Below, piece after piece: positions 56,600 to 64,000 of a stretch of DNA of 64,000 bases; within the stretch, counting starts at the first letter, position 1, and every line of letters begins with the position of its first letter. Where the stretch lies: positions 34,229,789 to 34,293,788 of the forward strand of contig OX457042.1 of the NCBI GenBank assembly GCA_949752735.1, in the 5' to 3' direction. The notes under the pieces are model-generated. The model was not told the origin of the DNA and made no database searches. It saw only the letters and a program-made list of their open reading frames with translations. The translations under genes and the position numbers were made by a program. Origin of the DNA: Lumbricus terrestris. Its lineage: Eukaryota > Annelida > Clitellata > Crassiclitellata > Lumbricidae.

Positions 56600-56878
56600 T
56601 CCTATCCCGTTCCATGAGGAACATAGGGAGGCGCTCATCTCCTTTTCCATGGCCTTGCAGAGCCAGCAATGGACGAATCCCAAGGTCCTGGACACGAGGC
56701 CAGTGTATCGCAGGACTTGCTGTTTACTTCCCAGCTTACGCTGGTACCAAATTATACTGCTTGGTGACAGAGGCACGTGTGCGTAAACAACTTGCCCAAG
56801 GTTGTTACCCGGAGTCGAACCCGCAACCTGCCGCTCCGAGAGCGGACGCGTTACCGGTCTGCCACCAGGTCGCACAGG
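56600..56878 (-). mobile_element. tRNA-derived SINE
   Basis: On the minus strand: GCGACCTGGTGGCAGACCGG (A-box region), GGGTTCGACTCC (B box), then AACCTTGGGCAAGTTGTTT and body. A full tRNA-like head with a long tail; not a functional tRNA gene. Confidence 0.8.
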
Positions 56879-57599
56879 TAGGCTTATACTGACTCAATAA
56901 TTGAGTTTTTATTGTTTATTTTGTATTGTGAAGTTGGAAAGCCATGTGTCAGTGCTTGTCAAGGGTGCCCTGAAATGTCTGCTTTGCTCCATCATCATCA
57001 TCCTAAAGATGAAAAGCTTTGCACTCCTCCTCCTTCATCCGGACTAGGTGCTGACTCCAACCCAAAACAGCAGTATCTATAGCGAAATTTGACCTGACCT
57101 TGTTGGGAAATATAGTGACGGGGCCTTTTAGTGTTCAGTTCAATGAAGAATGGGATGATGTGAAGGGAGTAAACGGGATGTGCACTGTGCATTCATAAAA
57201 TATTTGTTAAAAGAAGCCCTCAATAATTATGTAGAGTTTCAAACAAAACACTTTATGCCTAACAGTCAAAGAGCTAAATATAAGTGCTATAGAACGTGCC
57301 AATGGCGATGACGGTAAATGGACAGGGAGTCCAGAGTTAAAGCAGTACCTCACTTTATAGTCTCTTGGTGTCAGTTATGAAGATTATCTAAACCTGGCAT
57401 GCACACAATAATAGTCGGATCCATAGACGTCAATTCCCTTGGTCGCGGATCTTTCTACTTGATCGTAGACTACGATCAAGTAGATTCGTAGTTTGGCATA
57501 GAGTTAGTAAGGTCACCAGCCCGATATATTTTTCTTAGAGAAGAACATGGAAGTCGTTTCTGGAAACGGCAACTAGAAGACAAGCATCAGCAAGATCAA

Positions 57600-59200
57600 C
57601 CATTTCAGTCGCAGTAGGCGAGTCATTTGGCAAGTATACCCTGATCGACGGACTCTTGATAATAGGCGCTCGATCCTGGCTCGGTCCTGAGCAGTCGTAA
57701 AACCCCACCACACTCTGTCAGATCCCTACTAACTAACCTATCATTACAACCAATCCAATGAACCACCTAGGCTCATTTACGAGCGCAGAAAAGCTTAATT
57801 CTCACCACCAAATCAGTTGCAAATCTCATTTGCTCAGTTGAAGACTGAACAGAAGACTTGCAACTTAATGCTTTCAACTGAGTAAATGACTTCTGCGTTG
57901 GAACATATGACGGTAATCAGGTGCCGGTAAGTTTATGAAGAGATGTAGGCCTATATGCCAGATAAAAAGACAATGGGTAGGCTACACCGGTACCTTCAAA
58001 GGAAGGAGGCTGAGAGCCTGAGAGGATTGCGAAGGACAGTGTTGTGGGGAGCTGTGTCGCCCGATGCGCTACCAGCGCGTGGAAAGACTAAAGTCTAAGG
58101 TCTAAGTTCTAAGCACCTTCAATTTATCTGACAATTTCCCTTTTGCGCACAGCAGCTTGTTAATAAAGATACCCAAATAATGACATGTATCTTATTTAAG
58201 GAGCGTGTCTTTACGTCTCGAACTCTCGATGCGAGCGCCCCTTTCTCGTTCAGCAATTGGCGATGTACGAATTTGAAGGGCGCAGCCGTGCAGTATTCTG
58301 ATAGAAACGACAGTAGGCCTATGTTTCTGCAGTGATGTCTAAGGATTGTTTAGCACACTTGACTGTCACTATGATCCAGTCACGCTGTCGTCGAGACCAA
58401 AGTCTTCGACTCGAGTACACTGGGGTTAGTTTTGTTTTTAAAAGTCTTCAGACCAAAAGCTTCGTCTTGGTCTTGGTAGGTATCGAGACTAAAGTCCTGG
58501 TCATGGATTTTTCGGTGAGATGGTTGAAAAGATAAGATGCCTTGAGTATTAAATAATCCGATGGACTTCAAAATGTCACTAAAAGTGCATTTCTGTCATT
58601 CGCAGCTGATATTTTTTCAGTATATGTTGGTGGTATCAGCAATAAGCAGGGCGAACGATTTCATCAGGGCACTGCACAATGGAAAAGCAATTCCAGGGCG
58701 TGTGGAGTACTAGTCAGCTGCCTGATTACTAGTATGCATTAATCAACACTAACTCAGTATTGAAGTGTCCAAATATTTAATTGAAAATTATTCGCTCTAA
58801 ATGTCTGAAATAACTAAATTGTATGTGTGTGTGCGCGCGTGTGTGTGGGTGTGTGTTTAATTTAAAATCTTGCAATAATCTTACGATTATTTCTACGATA
58901 CATTGCGTGAAACAAAAATTCCCCCAGAGCACTATTGTTAGTCAGCCTGTCAAATTCCAAAGAGAAAAAGGTTACTATAACAGTAGTCGAGTGTGCTCGT
59001 CATTGTTTGATTAATTTCACCACTGCGCTCGATCCTCATATAGCCTAGGCTATATCTTACTTCTCAGGAAAACATAAAATAACATTGTTAGCGATTCCGT
59101 CTATAATTGTGTCCGTATATCATCAATTGAAACCGATTCAAGCGATTCCTTCAATGTAGCATCGAGGAGACTTCGCAGTCAGCAGTTTTGAATTCCGAAA
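57600..59200. repeat. Conserved 3' flank of P450 gene D
   Basis: Homologous to the gene B and C flanks, with the hairpin near 57830-57892 and GTCTTGG repeats at 58390-58510. Extra TAGGCCTA octamers occur at 57946 and near 58312. Confidence 0.8.
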
Positions 59201-59388
59201 CTAACAGGTTTTTCTTGGAATCAGCCTCACTTTGAAATCGGACGGGTTCATGGTCACAGCCGTGATCTCCTTAACTCTTATTGAATCCTGGTCTTCAGGT
59301 GGACGAATATCAAAACGCTGGACGAGACTGGTGAGGAATAGAAAGAGCTCCTGTCGACCAAGTGTCTCTCCAGGACAAGAACGCTTTC
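59201..59388 (-). CDS. P450 gene D exon 5 (haem-binding)
   Basis: 188 nt, KRSCPGETLGRQELF to FKVRLIPRKTC-stop. Confidence 0.9.
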
Positions 59389-62300
59389 CTATAAACAGAC
59401 ACGAATCGATCGCCGGGTTTAAAAGTTATAACACAACATAACAAAGATATAGTACCACCCGTTGATACATCCATTAACCCATTAACCTAAATCACCCGTT
59501 ACTATACAGAGACTACAATCATACATAAGACCCACCCACTCATCGGTGCCCCATCCTCCGTCCGTCTGTCCATCAATCCATTTATCCATCCACCCAACCC
59601 ACACGTCCACCAACCACCCATCAACAAATCACATTGATTCATTCATTCCTGGATCTATACCAGTATAGCGTTTCTTCAACGGGACTACTTAGATGCGCTG
59701 ATGACTCCAGCACGGTCAAAAAGCACGGTTTTGAGTTGAATATTTTTTTTAATGCTTTACCAAGAGCCCCAGAATGTAGACGTAGCTTGTGTGAGAGCCC
59801 ATTCCAGATAACTGGGCTCAACGCAAAAAATCTATTCTGAATGGGTGCAGTTCGTGCGAATGGAACCAAGAGCACTCCTGTGCAGAACGGCGGGGCGGTG
59901 ATCTTGGATAACCACTCATCACCCTTCGCAAACCACCCATGCCAGCTACCATGCATCATTCACTGATCCAAGTGTTCCATCCATCCAGTGGCACCCATCT
60001 ATCAATCCACCCACCCACCCATCCAACCATTTATCTATCCATTCATCCATGTGTAGGCCTACATGCACGCTTAAACTCATTTAGATTTCATACCCAGTCC
60101 AAATGTTATAACGTTCTCGCCCCCAACGACGTTGCCTTCTGTGTCGAGGAATCTTTCTGGATCAAAGTTCTTCGGATCTTTCCAGGTCACCGGATCCATG
60201 TGTGAGCTGTAGACATTTGCCATAACCTAAAACATATTCAGGTAACATTATGCCATCTTATATAAGGGTATGTACTCCCTCCCAAGAGCCATTATTGAAG
60301 AAAGAAATGAGGACAAGAAGCCAAGATGAAAAGAAGACAGAGAATGAAGTTTTTGGGATGGATAATGAAAGCGTACTACAGCAAAGAAACGTGAGCGGGA
60401 TAATGTGACGAATGCCATCATTGGACGTACGAACCGGCTCAGGAAGGCAGACAACCAGAAGAAGATGGTGGCCTAGAATATGACTTACATATTTTAATAC
60501 CGGATATCTTCCTTGGTTTGGCGCTGTCTCGCGGGTGTGGCCCCTGTCTATTTGCAGGAGCTCTGTTGCTCCACCCTGAACGTCCAGCGCCGTGGCTCTC
60601 TCCGCTTTTCTAAACAGGCTCAGCTTCTTGTCCCCCGGTCACGCACTTCTATTACACAGCACCGTGCCTTTTCTGTCGTTGGCCCTATAACCTGGAATGG
60701 GCTTCATGTGGAACTACGTCTTGTGCCTAGAGCCTTTGAGACTACGTTCTACTCTGCTCTTAAAACTATTCTTTTTAACCGTGGTTGGGTCGGGAGCGCT
60801 TCTGAGTAGATACTCTTGAAGAAGCGCTATATAAGTGTTTGAAATGATTGAAATGAATGGTTTAATCATTGTTTGTGATTGAAATACTGGTTACATCGTT
60901 TTTTTATGGGAGCACTGCTGAAAAGGCTAAAGTGATTGGCTACCTACATAACAAGATCAGTCAAGGAGTCCATGCATGCAATGAACATTTGCATTAGCCT
61001 ATAAACGTAATCCTCTACTATTAGCCCCGATTTTTCTGAGCTGCTGTGTAAAATCACATTGAATTCCATTGAATAAACTCAGTATGTTGGTATTTCCTCC
61101 ACGGGTATCCAAGACCAACGCCCCTTCGTTATGTACAGAATGGGTGCTGGCTCTTAGTTCCATTCGCACCAACTGCGACAATGCAGAATCGAGTCTCTTC
61201 GTAGTGGAACCAGTGAGCTGGAATGGGCTTCCACATGATCTACATCTGTTTTCTGGAGCACTTAGGCCTACTGACACATTTTCAATTCAACTCACAATTG
61301 TGCTTTGCCACCGTCTTAGAGTCGGAAGCGCCTTTGGTTAATTCCCTTTTAAGAGGTTCTATAGAAAATTCCTCAATGAATAAATTTTATTTAAATGGCA
61401 CAGTTAAAGTGAAATCTTCTCGCTTCCTCTTCAGCCATGCGCGTGGTGTGCTAGCAAGTATGTATGTATGTATGTATGTATGTATGTATGTATGTATGTA
61501 TGTATGTATGTATGTATGTATGTATGTATGTATGTATGTATGTATGTATGTATGTATGTATGTGTGTGTATGTATGTATGTATGTATGTATGTATGTATG
61601 TATGTATGTATGTATGTATGTATGTATGTATGTATGTATGTATGTATGTATGTATGTATGTATGTATGTATGTATGTGTGTATGCATGTGCACTTGTTAT
61701 AACACCCCTTCAAGAGTCTACTCAGTAGCGCCGCCGACTACAGCGCGGACACTGAATCGGAGTTTCACGCCGAAGCGCTGGGCAATTGAGAGTGAAGGAC
61801 TTGCCCAAGGTCCCTACGCGGCAAATTGAGGTGGATTCGAACCTGCAAGCCTCCGGCTGCAAGGCAACGAACATACATGCCCACTACACCACCGCGCCCC
61901 ACAAGTGGATGTAGGCTAACCATATAATCTTCTTCATTCAACTGTTGCCACTCCTCATCATTTATACAACTAGAAGGATTCCCTGCAGACAGTGCAGAGT
62001 CTACATGTACATCTGTCAGACATTTGTAAAGTCTCGACGGGACACCAGCGGCGGCGCCCGGATTTCAGTTTTTGGGGGCTAAAGCCTCGCGGAGGAAATC
62101 TTTTTCATCGGCCGAAATCTCATAGAAATTTCCCATTTTCATCCGCCGAAATTTCTGATACGACCTTTCTTTAGTCATCCGGTCGAAAATTGTGAAATTT
62201 CAATGTAAAAAACCGGCTGACTTTTTTTAAAGGGTGTCTTAGCTTTTTATAGGAGGGAGAAATTTCCCATTTTCATCCGCCGAAATTTCTGATACGACCT

Positions 62301-64000
62301 TTCTTTAGTCATCCGGTCGAAAATTGTGAAATTTCAATGTAAAAAACCGGCTGACTTTTTTTAAAGGGTGTCTTAGCTTTTTATAGGAGGGCTTAGTCCC
62401 ATAGCCCCCCTCTAGCGCCGCCACTGCGGGACACTGTCTTTGGCTTCAATTTGCGTGCTTTAGAGCCGGACAGTGGAACCTTTTACACTTTCATACGTAT
62501 TACTTCTGACAGGTGAACTAATCATTGATAATAGATGCGACTATTTTGGGTGACAGCAGGTAAATGGTACTCAGCTACATGTAGGTGTAGGGCTGTAGGC
62601 TATATAATTGCACTAGATGTGGGACCCGGCGTGCCCGAAAAATTTAGGGTTCTCAACACTACTCTTCTGTGATACCCAGCGTTGACCGCAAAATTTCGGG
62701 TTTTCGGCAACCCTCCACCCACCCCACTTCCCGAAAAAGCCAGACATGACCCTCCCTGAGGGGCGGGTGTGTGTGCTGACTGTGGCCTAATAATTATTGT
62801 AGGCTATCTGTTCTGTTAGTATTTTTAATATTTCTGTGATCTGCGTTTTTGTGAATATTATTGTTTCAACTGCATAATTGTACACTGTAACCGTTTCGGT
62901 TTGTCAACCGGATTTTTGAACAAACGGAAATTATTATTGGACGGGAATGACTTCATGCGGACTGTCGTCTCTTTACTAATGCGGCAACATAGCTCAATAA
63001 ATCTGTAAGGAATTAAAACGCTAATATCTAGGATTTTAAAATGAATTGAGAGCTGAAAATAGTCGCGTTGACCTTAAAATTTGGGTAAGAATCAATTCAA
63101 AATTTTTTCGTAAGCCGACACTCTGTCATTTCAGAGCTTTTTCTGGGACGAAGAGTCAAAATACATCCGGACATACGAACATACAATCAAACAAACAAAC
63201 GGCAGGACAAACTTTGAGAAATATATTGAAGATAAATAAAATATGATCATGCCTACCATCGAGCCTTTTGGAATAAAATATCCGAGCACTTCGGTGTCTT
63301 TGTTTGTACTATGTGGCGTTATTAGCGGAACCGCTGGCCTTCGTCTCAGCAATTCCAATATCACAGCCTCTGCATAAGGCAAGTGAGGTTTATCATCCAG
63401 TGACGGAAATCTGCTTTCTGGTACCACATCATCAATCTCCCTCTGAAGACGAGTCTGAATCTTCATATTGTTGGCCAACTCCACCATTGCCCATTGCAAC
63501 ACTGAAGACACGGTTTCCAAGCTACCAAGACACAGATCTCTGACGACATAGGTGAAGTCCTCGTGATCATAATCGGAACCAACGATTTCCAGGAATCTGC
63601 TCACGAATGTAGGTTCGCTTTTATCCGCTTTGCTGGCCTCAATTCCTTCCTTGATGGTTGTCATCAGACGTCTATGGCCTTCAGACATAACGTTAATCTT
63701 CTTTCGAAAATTTGGCAGAAATCTTAACAGGGGAGCCATGGACAAGGCAGTATCTAGGTTATGCACGAACTCGTTAGAATGATGTACCAGTGCTCTCTGA
63801 TTGTTCTCCACGGATATGAATTTCTCACAGAAGATAATACTTAGAACAACATTGGAAGTCGAGCGGGTGGTCATGAATTTTGGATCGAAAGCTTGTCCAT
63901 TGGTCTTCACGATTTCTTCAATCATTGATTCCACTTCGTGAAGAATCCTAGTCTCAGACAGGCGGTTGACTCCCAATCCGAATTCTTTTAGTACTGACAA
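59201..64000 (-). CDS. Cytochrome P450 gene D (partial; exons 5, 4 and most of 3)
   Basis: Proposed join: beyond 64000 to 63257 (exon 3), 60226-60094, 59388-59201. Exon 3 is open to the window edge and encodes CLSVLKEFGLGVNRLSETRI onward. It has the I-helix LGSLETVSSVLQW, K-helix ELLRRR, then NFDPERFLD and haem loop FGLGKRSCPGE. It is closest to gene C. Exons 1 and 2 lie to the right of the window; by analogy about 50 nt of exon 3 are missing. Intron 3 carries L2 pieces, a SINE, a TATG microsatellite and a MITE. Confidence 0.88.
59640..59950 (-). pseudogene. L2-like LINE 3' fragment in intron 4 of gene D
   Basis: LVPFARTAPIQNRFFALSPV, then WNGLSHKLRLHSGALGKALK. Orthologous to the fragment at 43800-44110. 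Confidence 0.75.
60094..60226 (-). CDS. P450 gene D exon 4 (PERF region)
   Basis: 133 nt, VMANVYSSHMDPVTWKDPKN, then FDPERFLDTEGN and TFGLG. Confidence 0.9.
60500..60860 (+). pseudogene. L2/CR1-like LINE 3' end
   Basis: VWRCLAGVAPVYLQELC, RSRTSITQHRAFSVVGPITW, then NRGWVGSASE, and the 3' signature GAAGCGCTATATAAGTG. It is closely related to the family at 18405-19670. Confidence 0.85.
61070..61390 (+). pseudogene. L2/CR1-like LINE 3' end, decayed
   Basis: ALSSIRTNCDNAESSLFVVE, then PVSWNGLPHDLHLFSGALR. A frame change follows before the tail. Confidence 0.65.
61459..61680. repeat. (TATG)n microsatellite
   Basis: Tetranucleotide run with one TGTGTG interruption. Met-Tyr-Val-Cys ORFs are artefacts. 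Confidence 0.97.
61700..61905 (-). mobile_element. tRNA-derived SINE
   Basis: Minus strand: GGGCGCGGTGGTGTAGTGGG (A box), GGTTCGAATCC (B box), CCTTGGGCAAGTCC, CACTCTCAATTGC core, ending CTCTTGAAGGGGTGTTATAA. The most complete SINE of this family here. Confidence 0.85.
62046..62426. mobile_element. hAT-like MITE with internal 134-bp duplication (381 bp)
   Basis: Ends CAGCGGCGGCGC and, inverted, CAGTGGCGGCGC. Perfect 8-bp duplication CGGGACAC at 62038-62045 and 62427-62434. A segment starting AAATTTCCCATTTTCATCCG recurs at 62126 and 62260, essentially unchanged. Confidence 0.92.
63257..64000 (-). CDS. P450 gene D exon 3 (partial at window edge)
   Basis: Ends at FIPKGSM with donor GTAGGC at 63256. 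Runs open past 64000. Contains LVHHSNEFVHNLD and IKEGIEASKADKSEPTFV. Confidence 0.9.

Noticed and set aside
56806..56878. Functional tRNA gene
   Set aside because: The A/B boxes are tRNA-like but the sequence continues into a SINE body; pairing is poor.

Overview
The window is non-coding-rich, repeat-dense animal DNA. It holds spliced cytochrome P450 genes with GT-AG introns, tRNA-derived SINEs, L2/CR1-like and other LINEs, many hAT-type MITEs, long microsatellites and one Maverick/Polinton-like element. There are no bacterial features. The repeat repertoire suggests a marine invertebrate, perhaps a deuterostome; that placement is a weak inference.

Host genes: a tandem array of four CYP2-clan-like P450 genes, all on the minus strand. 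Gene A shows only its first coding exon (705-946); the rest lies off the left edge. Gene B is complete in five coding exons between 12190 and 23280. Gene C is complete in five coding exons between 43375 and 49836. Gene D shows exons 5, 4 and most of exon 3 (59201 to the right edge). B and C share internal exon sizes of 188, 133, 797 and 122 nt and compatible splice phases. The 3' flanks of B, C and D are also homologous, so the genes and their flanks arose by tandem duplication. This provides many filled-site/empty-site comparisons.

Layout: 1-530 LINE endonuclease fragment; 0.7-3.3 kb gene A exon and an upstream region carrying two hAT MITEs and a SINE that gene B lacks; 3.5-4 kb LINE ORF1 fragment; 6.3-10.4 kb two retrotransposons converging on ATT microsatellites, one of them an RT plus restriction-like-endonuclease element split by one in-frame stop; 10.8-23.7 kb gene B with its 3' flank, whose intron 3 contains a SINE broken by two TIR elements; 24.4-30.3 kb a hAT-type element into which an intact 1,099-aa LINE has inserted; 30.86-40.18 kb a 9.3-kb Maverick/Polinton-like element; 40.4-41.6 kb a TIR element built of GACAAAATGTCG repeats; 42-50 kb gene C; 50-57 kb microsatellites, SINEs and nested hAT elements; 57.6-64 kb gene D.

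The Maverick-like element is the main accessory system. It has 312-bp inverted repeats, a perfect 6-bp target duplication (TTCGTA) and ten genes on one strand: RING protein, packaging-type ATPase (frameshifted), two small proteins, DDE integrase with chromodomain, two paralogous capsid-like proteins, a small basic protein, a capsid-like protein and an adenain-type protease. There is no DNA polymerase B.

A second unexpected signal is dispersed: the octamer TAGGCCTA, with shorter forms TAGCCTA and TAGGCTA, recurs across the host DNA. In paralogous alignments it appears as a clean insertion at a TA, as expected for transposon excision scars.
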